In this document: piece by piece, positions 1 through 5,204 of the stretch
Layout of the letters: each line of letters starts with the position of its first letter
Position numbering within the stretch: the stretch's first letter is position 1
Assembly: GCA_905373345.1 (NCBI GenBank)
Contig: CAJPSU010000042.1
Span: 1 to 6,372 of the forward strand
Reading direction: 5' to 3'
Source: Candidatus Saccharimonadota bacterium
Lineage (GTDB): Bacteria > Patescibacteriota > Saccharimonadia > Saccharimonadales > Saccharimonadaceae
Length of the DNA stretch: 6,372 nucleotides
Translations under genes and position numbers: made by a program
The notes under the pieces: model-generated
What the model was told of the DNA's origin: nothing
Seen by the model: only the letters and a program-made list of their open reading frames with translations
Databases searched by the model: none

Positions 1-627
1 ATCGTTGGTCCGACCGGCGCCGGCAAGACGACGCTGGTAAATTTGCTGATGCGATTTTATGAAATTAACAGCGGCGCGATTAAAATTGACGGCGTTGATA
101 TCCGCCAGATGAAGCGCAGCGACGTGCGGCAGATGTTTGGTATGGTACTGCAGGATACATGGCTATTTAGTGGCACGATTCGCGATAATTTGCGTTACGG
201 TCGTCCGGACGCTAGCGACGATGAACTGATCGCTACCGCCAAAGAAGCGCACGTTGATCACTTTGTTCGCTCGTTGCCGGGCGGCTACGATATGGTGCTT
301 GACGAAGAGGCAACGAACATTTCGCAGGGTGAAAAACAACTGCTGACTATCGCGCGGGCAATGCTTGCTAAAACGCCGATGTTGATCTTAGACGAAGCCA
401 CCAGCTCGGTTGATACGCGCACCGAAGTACTGATTCAGCAAGCAATGGATCGGCTAATGAAGGGCAAGACTAGCTTCGTTATCGCCCATCGGCTCAGTAC
501 GATTCGCGACGCTGATCTGATTTTAGTCGTGAAAGACGGCAATATCATTGAGCAGGGTACGCACCAAGCGTTACTCGATCAGCATGGTTTCTATGCCGAG
601 CTATATAATAGCCAGTTCGCAGATTAG
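1..627 (+). CDS. ABC exporter, C-terminal nucleotide-binding domain (5' partial)
   Basis: This is the ATPase domain of an exporter-type (MsbA/LmrCD-like) ABC half-transporter. It would hydrolyse ATP at the cytoplasmic face to drive substrate export. The frame is open from base 1, so the membrane domain lies outside the window. In the 208 visible residues I see Walker [10 protein letters not shown] (3-11), Q-loop Q51 in VLQDTWLF, a signature ISQGE (107-111), Walker B MLILDE (127-132, catalytic E132), D-loop SSVD (135-138) and switch H163 in IAHRLST. The ISQGE signature, in place of LSGGQ, followed by KQLLTIARA is common in the Firmicutes-type heterodimeric multidrug exporters. A partner half-transporter may therefore lie upstream, which is inference. 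The substrate cannot be told from this domain. The gene ends in TAG at 625-627, 14 bp before the next start, and the next gene's -10 box begins just after that stop. The domain call is secure. Confidence 0.96.
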   Translation: MVGPTGAGKTTLVNLLMRFYEINSGAIKIDGVDIRQMKRSDVRQMFGMVLQDTWLFSGTIRDNLRYGRPDASDDELIATAKEAHVDHFVRSLPGGYDMVLDEEATNISQGEKQLLTIARAMLAKTPMLILDEATSSVDTRTEVLIQQAMDRLMKGKTSFVIAHRLSTIRDADLILVVKDGNIIEQGTHQALLDQHGFYAELYNSQFAD

Positions 628-629
628 CG

Positions 630-641
630 TATACTAAAAGA
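630..641 (+). promoter_or_regulatory. Leaderless-type -10 element of the HExxH gene
   Basis: TATACT lies at 630-635, followed by AAAAGA (636-641) and then ATG at 642. A transcript starting about 7 nt after the -10 box would begin at the A of the start codon. No convincing -35 box or TGn extension is visible, and there is no Shine-Dalgarno site. The 6-nt spacer is identical to the one before the GNAT gene at 2158. Read-through from the ABC gene is also possible. Confidence 0.55.
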
Positions 642-1616
642 ATGGATGTTGTTTTCTCAGTTGATAAGCAGGCAGCTTTTTATTATTGGCTGCAGATTGT
701 TGCTGGGTGGGATGATTCGTCGGCGGTCGACGCAAAGTCGTTAGCGTATTATACAGGGCAAATTCACTCTGTGTTGTCGCAAGAACAACGAAAAGCACTG
801 CACGATGTAAAATATATTTTGCAGCACAATGCCAACCCGCGGCAGCTGTTGGCAGAATTATACGCTGGTAATATTCGCTCGCATGATGCGCAGACAATTG
901 CAGAGCGGACGCTGTCGTGCCTGCCGCTGTTTGAGGCGTTCGTTTGGCGTGATGCGCAAAAAACCATGCTGAGGTGGCGCGATTTACTCCAGGCGTATGA
1001 TTTCGCGCGTACTAATGAATTGCTTATGAATATTAAGACCTTTCTCGCTTCGACATTTGATTTGCATACCACGCTTACAGTCTATATATTACCGAATATC
1101 CCCGATACGGGAGTGATTGGGCATCGGATTAGCGGTACCGACTTTATCTTGCTGCGCCCGTATATTAAGTACCGCCAAAGCGCTATAGCAAATGTTGTTA
1201 CCGTTGTGCTGCATGAGTATATTCACGCGATAGAATCAGGCTCGACGCATAGCCGCGCATTGATGAAGCAGTCGTACGAGACATGTATTGCCGCGAGCCA
1301 TATCCGTCCGCCGTATGGATTTACTTGGAAAAATATGTACATTGAAGCGTTGGTGTATTGTTTCGCGAACAATATAACCGGCGGATATGCTCGAACGGTT
1401 GTGTCTGGTAAACCGTTACCGAGGATTGAAGAGTTCCAATGCGGATTTCACAGATTGCGATCGAAAGGTACTGCCACGACAAACGATGTAATTGCATGGG
1501 CGGGCTTATGCATTACGGATATAGCGGCGCAGTATATTGACGAGGGGAAGGTGATTGATGCAGAGATTGTTGACCATATTGGACGCGTATATCAAGACAT
1601 GTACAAGATGGCTTAA
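642..1616 (+). CDS. Putative cytosolic HExxH (zincin-like) metallopeptidase, unassigned family
   Basis: I do not recognise the family of this 324-residue protein. The one strong motif is HEYIH at residues 191-195, inside VVTVVLHEYIHAIESG. It has the hydrophobic-helix context of a zincin zinc-binding helix. E235 (in YIEALVY, 40 residues downstream) is a candidate third ligand in gluzincin style. The N-terminal ~140 residues look helical and carry no recognisable motif. No signal peptide, lipobox or membrane segment is visible, so a cytosolic location is likely. The start at 642 is favoured because TATACT lies 6 nt upstream, giving a leaderless mRNA, and there is no earlier in-frame ATG nearby. 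The gene converges on the PEBP gene with only 7 bp between the two stops and no visible terminator. Peptidase activity is inferred from the motif alone; a non-catalytic role or chance motif is possible. The reality of the gene is well supported by its length, lack of competing frames and placement. Confidence 0.78.
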   Translation: MDVVFSVDKQAAFYYWLQIVAGWDDSSAVDAKSLAYYTGQIHSVLSQEQRKALHDVKYILQHNANPRQLLAELYAGNIRSHDAQTIAERTLSCLPLFEAFVWRDAQKTMLRWRDLLQAYDFARTNELLMNIKTFLASTFDLHTTLTVYILPNIPDTGVIGHRISGTDFILLRPYIKYRQSAIANVVTVVLHEYIHAIESGSTHSRALMKQSYETCIAASHIRPPYGFTWKNMYIEALVYCFANNITGGYARTVVSGKPLPRIEEFQCGFHRLRSKGTATTNDVIAWAGLCITDIAAQYIDEGKVIDAEIVDHIGRVYQDMYKMA

Positions 1617-1623
1617 TCTAAAT

Positions 1624-2082
1624 CTACTTTCGAAAAGTGTCTAACGCACTGAACATTCCCGTCAATACCGCCTGGTCGACGATATGCAGCTGCATAGTAG
1701 CAGACAATGCTTGCGGCTTTGTAGCAGCTGGAATATCGAGCATAGTGTTGAGTGCGTAAACAAAGAACTGGTATCGGTGTGTGCCGAACGGCGGTTGAGG
1801 ACCGCCGTAGCCGGAATGACCCCAACTGGTTATGCCTTCAACCGCGCCATTTGGCAGGGTGTTGCCAGTGATTTCGGTTGTCTCGGGCGGCAAATTCCAG
1901 ACAGTCCAATGATAAAATCCATCGCGCCCGGGCGCATCAGGATCATGGCAAATAATGGCGAGACTTTTTGCATTTGCTGGCACGCCGGCAATGCGCAGTG
2001 TTGGGCGTCGATTACCGCTAAGCCTTGCGCAAGCTTTTGGGATTTTAGCGCCGTCAGCGAAGTCAGGACTCGAAATATTCAT
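1624..2082 (-). CDS. YbhB/YbcL family protein (PEBP / Raf-kinase-inhibitor-like)
   Basis: This is a small phosphatidylethanolamine-binding-protein fold of the bacterial YbhB/YbcL type. The biochemical role of this family in bacteria is poorly defined, and it binds phospho-ligands or anions in a conserved pocket. From Met at 2082 the protein has 152 residues, near the family's usual length of about 150-180. Pocket motifs are DPDAP (47-51), H58-W59 in FYHWTVW, and GYGGPQPPFGTHRY (91-104), which matches the family's GY.GP.PP.G.HRY signature. The frame can be extended to an ATG at 2118, but that codon lies within the predicted -35 box. The start at 2082 sits 7 nt after the -10 box, so I choose it. 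No signal peptide is visible, so it is probably cytosolic. It is transcribed divergently from the GNAT-M20 operon and converges with the HExxH gene. Confidence 0.95.
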   Translation of the reverse strand: MNISSPDFADGAKIPKACARLSGNRRPTLRIAGVPANAKSLAIICHDPDAPGRDGFYHWTVWNLPPETTEITGNTLPNGAVEGITSWGHSGYGGPQPPFGTHRYQFFVYALNTMLDIPAATKPQALSATMQLHIVDQAVLTGMFSALDTFRK

Positions 2083-2089
2083 ACTGCAT

Positions 2090-2118
2090 ATAGTACGAAT
2101 CAACAGGCAGATCGTCAA
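2090..2118 (-). promoter_or_regulatory. Promoter of the PEBP gene (leaderless type)
   Basis: On the minus strand TTGACG (2118-2113) is followed by a 17-bp spacer and then TACTAT (2095-2090). The gap to the ATG at 2082-2080 is 7 nt (2089-2083). This is the best -35/-10 pair in the window: 5 of 6 and 4 of 6 matches to sigma70-type consensus with ideal spacing. Transcription would start at or within a base or two of the start codon, which leaves no room for a Shine-Dalgarno site. Confidence 0.7.
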
Positions 2119-2122
2119 GTTA

Positions 2123-2151
2123 TTGTAAATACTTACGTTTTATGTTATAAT
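2123..2151 (+). promoter_or_regulatory. Promoter of the GNAT-M20 operon (extended -10, leaderless type)
   Basis: TTGTAA (2123-2128, 4 of 6 matches) is followed by a 17-bp spacer and a perfect TATAAT (2146-2151). The TG at 2143-2144 gives an extended -10 (TGtTATAAT). AAAAGA (2152-2157) then leads directly into ATG at 2158, so the predicted transcript begins at the start codon. The -35 box lies 4 bp from the -35 box of the divergent PEBP promoter, so the two polymerase footprints would overlap heavily. Confidence 0.8.
2125..2136. repeat. Imperfect 12-bp palindrome in the divergent promoter
   Basis: The sequence GTAAATACTTAC has 4-bp arms GTAA/TTAC, and 10 of its 12 positions are symmetric. It overlaps the -35 box and spacer of the GNAT promoter and lies beside the PEBP -35 box. 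A regulator-binding site is conceivable from the location only. The palindrome is short and AT-rich, so chance is a real alternative. Confidence 0.25.
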
Positions 2152-2157
2152 AAAAGA

Positions 2158-2805
2158 ATGCGCAAGGAGTTAGTAAAAAATAGAACAGGCAAGACGACAG
2201 AGGTGTCGCACGCTCTTATGCACGAATTATCGCCTGATGTGCGCGCTGAGGTTGGGTCGGCGGTCGCAGCAATGATTATGCAAACAATTGAAGGCGGCGA
2301 AACAATGATTGCTGTGACGCCGGAAGAAATCGCTGAGCGCGGCGTGAATGATTCTTCAAAAGGCTTAGCGACGTTTATTGATGGCGAACTAGTCAGTTAC
2401 GCAAGCGCAACAGCGCCCCGCCCGCGGCGTATAGATAGCGTACCAATGTCGGAAATCGGTTCGGTTATCACAAAAGAAGCGTATCGCGGGCGCGGACTGG
2501 CACGGGCTGCTATGGCGGCACTCGTGAACGAGCTGGCGAACGAAGGTGTTGCGTCGGTGGTGTTCGCTAACGGCAAGAGCGAACCTATTGCACGAAGCTT
2601 GGGCATGCGCGATGCGCAGTTATTTGAAGTGACGGCAGATATGGCGGAGCTATGCAAAGAATGCAATAACTATTGTCCGCTTAACGACTTAAAGAATAAA
2701 GATGAAGAACCGGCGAACCCGGCACGATGTTGTGATACAATTTTAACAAACATTGATGACATCGTGAAAGGTTCGCGCCATGGAAGAAGTTACAAAACTT
2801 GCTAA
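2158..2805 (+). CDS. GNAT family N-acetyltransferase with cysteine-rich C-terminal tail
   Basis: This is a predicted acetyl-CoA-dependent N-acetyltransferase of 215 residues; the acceptor is unknown. The acetyl-CoA-binding motif A is at residues 101-124: strand GSVITKEAY, then RGRGLARAAMAAL, matching the R/QxxGxG/A pyrophosphate loop at R110-A115. A following strand, VASVVFANG (131-139), and the SLGM segment (147-150) fit the rest of the fold. The N-terminal ~45 residues are helical and not typical of the minimal domain. The C-terminal ~50 residues are unusual: C166, C169, C173, C191, C192 and C215 are arranged as CKECNNYC and ARCCDT, suggesting a metal-binding or redox tail. The start is set by TATAAT 6 nt upstream; the frame is open further 5', but that stretch lies opposite the PEBP gene. 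The 3' end overlaps the M20 gene by 26 bp, so the two are probably co-expressed. The GNAT call is firm; the tail's function is unknown. Confidence 0.88.
   Translation: MRKELVKNRTGKTTEVSHALMHELSPDVRAEVGSAVAAMIMQTIEGGETMIAVTPEEIAERGVNDSSKGLATFIDGELVSYASATAPRPRRIDSVPMSEIGSVITKEAYRGRGLARAAMAALVNELANEGVASVVFANGKSEPIARSLGMRDAQLFEVTADMAELCKECNNYCPLNDLKNKDEEPANPARCCDTILTNIDDIVKGSRHGRSYKTC
2766..2771 (+). promoter_or_regulatory. Shine-Dalgarno-like site of the M20 gene
   Basis: GAAAGG lies 8 nt before the ATG at 2780, inside the GNAT coding sequence. It supports the choice of 2780 as the start and internal initiation in the operon, in contrast to the leaderless first gene. Confidence 0.6.
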
Positions 2806-3892
2806 AGAACTTATTGCTATTCCGTCGGTATCAGGCGGCGAGGCGGAGATTTTGAAATTCTGTGCTGATTGGTTTCGTGGTATGAAATTTGATGACGTGT
2901 TCACTGACGACATGTTTACAGCTGGCGTGGTGCGTGTGGCAAGCGGTACGGCGCCTCGGGCGCTTATTTTGTGCGGGCATGTCGACACGGTGGCGCCGGG
3001 CGACGAATCGGCGTGGTCACGCAATCCGTGGCAGGCGTACGTGCGGGACGGGCGGCTCTATGGATTAGGTTCGGGCGATATGAAAATGGGTGTGGCTTTG
3101 CAAATGATCGTTGCAAAAGAATACATTAATGCGCGCCGTGATAACTTGGATGTGTGGTGCGTAGTAGTCGCAAACGAAGAAGTTGATGGTGCGGGTTCGG
3201 CGGCATTTACGAAATTTTTTGCGCAGCGGGCAAACTATGCGGAAGTGAGTTGCTTAATCGCCGAGCCGACAGATGGCGATCGGATCGAAGTTGGGCACCG
3301 CGGCAACCGGTTTGTTGAATTAGAATTTAGCGGCACGGCGGGGCATGCGTCGCAGGAAGAGAATTACCAGGCGAGCGCGCTGCCGAAAATGGCGCATTTT
3401 TTGATGGGATTGCCAGATATTCGCAAAACGTTACACCAAACGTACCGCCACAATATGCTTGGCGAGCCGTCATTTACGCCGACGCGCGTATCGCCGAGCC
3501 AATCATTCTCGGCGAATAAAACCGCCGATAAAACGTATGTGGCGCTTGACGTTCGTACAACGCCAGGGCTTGACGAAGCTTTTGAGCGGCAAATGAATGT
3601 GTTTGCAGAGGAGTACGACTTCTCGTGGCGCTACGCAGCAGCGCCGGTGAGTTTAGCGCTCTGTGCGGACGATGCACCGATTTTGCGCGCGGTGCAAACA
3701 TGTTTGCCAGAGGGCAGGGTTTCTGTAAGTTTAGGCGCAACTGATCAAGCGTTCTTTCAGAATATCGGCGTGCAAACGGTCGTGTATGGTCCGGGCGATT
3801 TTGCGCGAGCGCACACAACCGATGAATCGGTATCGCTCGAAAAGGCTAAAACCGCGCTTGCGGTGTATCGGCGAGTAATAGCGTTGTTGTAG
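2780..3892 (+). CDS. M20 family zinc metallohydrolase (ArgE/DapE/CPG2-like)
   Basis: This is a two-zinc amidohydrolase or exopeptidase of the M20 family, which removes acyl or amino-acid groups from N-acyl amino acids or small peptides in the cytosol. The 370-residue length is normal. All expected catalytic residues are visible: H67 and D69 in CGHVDTV, bridging D100 in GSGDMKMG, general base E133 and ligand E134 in ANEEVDG, ligand E162 in AEPTD, and H345 in FARAHTTDES. A lid/dimerisation domain begins near residue 172 with HRGNRFVELEFSG; it includes H189 in AGHAS and returns to the catalytic domain near residue 288. No signal peptide is visible. The exact substrate (succinyl-diaminopimelate, acetyl-ornithine, dipeptide or another) cannot be told from sequence, so no gene symbol is given. 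It is the second gene of an operon with the acetyltransferase, overlapping it by 26 bp, and converges on the CHAP gene 29 bp away. Confidence 0.94.
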   Translation: MEEVTKLAKELIAIPSVSGGEAEILKFCADWFRGMKFDDVFTDDMFTAGVVRVASGTAPRALILCGHVDTVAPGDESAWSRNPWQAYVRDGRLYGLGSGDMKMGVALQMIVAKEYINARRDNLDVWCVVVANEEVDGAGSAAFTKFFAQRANYAEVSCLIAEPTDGDRIEVGHRGNRFVELEFSGTAGHASQEENYQASALPKMAHFLMGLPDIRKTLHQTYRHNMLGEPSFTPTRVSPSQSFSANKTADKTYVALDVRTTPGLDEAFERQMNVFAEEYDFSWRYAAAPVSLALCADDAPILRAVQTCLPEGRVSVSLGATDQAFFQNIGVQTVVYGPGDFARAHTTDESVSLEKAKTALAVYRRVIALL

Positions 3893-3921
3893 AAGAAGTA
3901 ATTTTACGGTAACTTTGCCTG

Positions 3922-4563
3922 CTACTCTGGCACACCATAACCAAGTAATCCTTCATAGCGCTTACCGGTGTTCGTCATGACGCGCACGCGGTTTGCTTCG
4001 TTGCCGCCAACGGTGACGAGCGCGCCTTTATTATAATCAAGCACGATATGCGTGTGGTCGCCAAATACAGGTGAATTGCGGTAGATCGCTACGTCACCCG
4101 CCTGCGGTACATAGCCGGAGTCCGCTGGCTTGAATCGTCCTGCCGCCTGATAATATTCGCGCAGCGTGAATGTGCCAGGAATACGCCAGCTACCCGTATG
4201 CGGATTTTTCAGCGGTACACCTGCTTGATTCATAACCCAACTGACAAAATCGGCGCACCACGGCTCATGGCTACCTTGGCTGTATTTTGTGCCGTCGGCT
4301 TGCGCGGTAAATTCACTACGGGCAATCTGGATTATCCGCTGCCGTGCCGGACTAAGTTCGCTCGTATTAATGTTGGGAAACTGCATTTGCCCAGGCGAAC
4401 GGTCAAGTGTCGTCACAGTCATAATTGATTGTATGCGCTGCCGCGCCGGCGTCCATAGATAAATAATCACGCTAATAACTAGGAATACTATGAAACACGC
4501 ATATATAGCGAAGCGCTTCGTTATTCGTTGCTTGTTCGCTGCTGCGTGCTGTAATTGCTGCAT
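3922..4563 (-). CDS. Membrane-anchored CHAP-domain cysteine amidase/peptidase
   Basis: This is a predicted peptidoglycan-directed amidohydrolase or endopeptidase held on the outer face of the cytoplasmic membrane. From Met at 4563 it has 213 residues: a basic cytosolic N-terminus (KQRITKR, 11-17), one membrane segment (about 18-37, FAIYACFIVFLVISVIIYLW), a linker of about 35 residues, then a CHAP domain (about 72-213). The catalytic Cys is C103 in PWCADFVSWV, the His is H172 in GDHTHIVLD, and N188/E189 in GGNEANRV supply the likely third residue. QAGDVAIY (154-161) is the usual CHAP core strand. Such proteins are frequent in Saccharibacteria, where they may remodel self or host wall; this role is inference. 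The frame extends to an ATG at 4644, but the added His/Arg-rich stretch resembles no leader. The ATG at 4563 follows a TGn-type -10 by 8 nt. An ATG at 4581 is an alternative. It diverges from the nucleotidyltransferase gene. Confidence 0.9.
   Translation of the reverse strand: MQQLQHAAANKQRITKRFAIYACFIVFLVISVIIYLWTPARQRIQSIMTVTTLDRSPGQMQFPNINTSELSPARQRIIQIARSEFTAQADGTKYSQGSHEPWCADFVSWVMNQAGVPLKNPHTGSWRIPGTFTLREYYQAAGRFKPADSGYVPQAGDVAIYRNSPVFGDHTHIVLDYNKGALVTVGGNEANRVRVMTNTGKRYEGLLGYGVPE
4333..4449 (-). repeat. In-frame near-direct repeat within the CHAP gene linker
   Basis: Two 18-nt units, 4432-4449 and 4333-4350, match at 16 of 18 bases and lie 99 nt (33 codons) apart in the same frame. 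They encode PARQRI at residues 39-44 and again at 72-77, each followed by a hydrophobic turn (QSI and IQI). The first follows the membrane segment and the second opens the CHAP domain. This suggests a small duplication that lengthened the extracellular linker, or convergence on a short motif. Confidence 0.6.
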
Positions 4564-4571
4564 AATTATTA

Positions 4572-4580
4572 AGTATGGCA
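4572..4580 (-). promoter_or_regulatory. Extended -10-like element of the CHAP gene
   Basis: On the minus strand TGC (4580-4578) is followed by CATACT (4577-4572). The ATG at 4563 is 8 nt downstream (4571-4564). The hexamer is a 4 of 6 match and no good -35 box is seen at 16-18 bp, so the TG extension carries most of the weight. No Shine-Dalgarno site is visible, so a leaderless or nearly leaderless transcript is likely. Confidence 0.45.
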
Positions 4581-4662
4581 TATTTCGTGATGTTTTGCAC
4601 TTTCGGTGGATATGAATTACTCTATGATGGTAGTGGTGTAACATATGTTATTTGAAAACCGC

Positions 4663-4668
4663 TATAAT
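4663..4668 (+). promoter_or_regulatory. -10 box of the nucleotidyltransferase gene
   Basis: A perfect TATAAT at 4663-4668 lies 13 nt before the chosen ATG at 4682. The expected transcription start (about 4674-4676) falls on an out-of-frame ATG-TAA at 4674-4679, only 2 nt before the real ATG. No convincing -35 box at 16-18 bp was found. The box excludes the upstream TTG at 4652 as the start, because that codon would not be transcribed from this promoter. Confidence 0.6.
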
Positions 4669-4681
4669 ACGTTATGTAAAT

Positions 4682-5113
4682 ATGTCGAAACGGTTTTCTA
4701 TGGATATTAAAAAGGCTATATCACAATTATCACTCCCAGACGGCAGTTTCATGGTGGTAGGCAGTGGGTTGCTTGATACGCTTGGTATACGCGCGGCGGG
4801 TGATATCGACCTGCTTGTATCGCACGATGTTTTTAACAATCTTAAGCACCAGAATTATAAGATACAACAGCACGAAGACGGTTCTGATTATATATCTATC
4901 GATCGCTTTGAAATTATGGTGGACTGGTTTGGTAATGATTTAGAAACGATGCGCGAAAGCGCGGTGTATATCGACGAAATACCTTATTGGAGCCTTGAGT
5001 CAATGCGCGAATGGAAGTGTGATCACGCGAGAGAAAAGGATGTGCGCGACATTGCCCTTATCGACGAATATCGACAGCAATGTGCTGATATCAAGACAAC
5101 TGCGAAATCGTAG
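4682..5113 (+). CDS. Minimal nucleotidyltransferase (Pol beta-like NTase fold)
   Basis: This 143-residue protein carries the nucleotidyltransferase signature hG[GS]x(9,13)Dh[DE]h: V26-G27-S28, twelve residues, then D41-I-D43-L. A third candidate carboxylate is D81 in IMVDWF. The C-terminus (about 108-130, MREWKCDHAREKDVRDIALIDEY) resembles the helical K...REKD..DI element at the end of many small substrate-binding NTases and AbiEii-like proteins. It would transfer NMP to an unknown acceptor (protein, RNA hydroxyl or small molecule). Many small NTases are antitoxins or toxins paired with a HEPN or regulator gene, but no partner is seen here: the left neighbour is a divergent CHAP gene and the right one an ABC exporter. 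The frame is open back to a TTG at 4652, but TATAAT lies between, so I start at ATG 4682; ATG 4700 is an alternative. No Shine-Dalgarno site is visible. The fold call is good and the role unknown. Confidence 0.8.
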   Translation: MSKRFSMDIKKAISQLSLPDGSFMVVGSGLLDTLGIRAAGDIDLLVSHDVFNNLKHQNYKIQQHEDGSDYISIDRFEIMVDWFGNDLETMRESAVYIDEIPYWSLESMREWKCDHAREKDVRDIALIDEYRQQCADIKTTAKS

Positions 5114-5148
5114 ATACAAAACCGATATTGAAGTGACCGCTTGCCGCG

Positions 5149-5160
5149 CTTTCGGGAAAG
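5149..5160. repeat. Short inverted repeat next to the exporter promoter
   Basis: CTTTC (5149-5153) and GAAAG (5156-5160) form 5-bp arms around a GG centre, 6 bp upstream of the -10 box. Its position in the promoter spacer would suit a repressor site. No T-tract follows, so it is not a terminator for the preceding gene. The arms are short enough to arise by chance. Confidence 0.25.
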
Positions 5161-5163
5161 GAG

Positions 5164-5172
5164 TGATATACT
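5164..5172 (+). promoter_or_regulatory. Extended -10 promoter of the ABC-2 exporter operon
   Basis: TGA-TATACT (5164-5172) is an extended -10 element. TTGCCG at 5141-5146 is a possible -35 box but its 20-bp spacing is poor. The predicted transcript would start near 5179 and have a leader of about 26 nt carrying a Shine-Dalgarno site, unlike the other first genes in this window. Confidence 0.6.
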
Positions 5173-5195
5173 AAAGTGAATAGAGGCAGAGCTAT

Positions 5196-5200
5196 AGGAG
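5196..5200 (+). promoter_or_regulatory. Shine-Dalgarno site of the exporter ATPase
   Basis: AGGAG at 5196-5200 ends 4 nt before the ATG at 5205. The spacing is short but usable and fixes this ATG as the start. Confidence 0.75.
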
Positions 5201-5204
5201 AACC

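Noticed and set aside
634..1072. Minus-strand open frames inside the HExxH gene (634-897 and 764-1072)
   Set aside because: They have no recognisable motifs, no promoter or ribosome site, and overlap a better-supported gene.
1617..1623. Terminator between the convergent HExxH and PEBP genes
   Set aside because: Only 7 bp separate the stops and no hairpin was found, so termination must occur inside the opposing genes or by another mechanism.
2083..2118. Longer PEBP start at ATG 2118
   Set aside because: This codon lies within the -35 box and the extra 12 residues do not resemble the family N-terminus, whereas MNISSPDF at 2082 does.
1684..2157. Long open plus-strand frame running in phase into the GNAT gene
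   Set aside because: It lies antisense to the well-conserved PEBP gene, has no family resemblance, and the strong TATAAT promoter at 2146-2151 sits inside it. The GNAT start at 2158 explains everything.
3474..3818. Minus-strand open frame of 114 codons inside the M20 gene
   Set aside because: The composition is that of an antisense shadow of a GC-rich coding frame; the M20 frame has complete catalytic motifs.
3893..3921. Possible bidirectional terminator between the convergent M20 and CHAP genes
   Set aside because: Only a 9-bp palindrome (TTACGGTAA) with a single-base centre is present, and there is no stable GC stem or T-tract. No terminator can be supported.
4564..4644. Longer CHAP start at ATG 4644, adding 27 His/Arg-rich residues
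   Set aside because: There is no -10 box or Shine-Dalgarno site at a suitable distance, and the extension would place a His-rich segment before an otherwise normal short basic N-terminus and membrane helix. It cannot be fully excluded.
4652..4681. TTG start for the nucleotidyltransferase
   Set aside because: The gene's TATAAT box lies downstream of this TTG, so it would not be in the transcript; no Shine-Dalgarno site precedes it.
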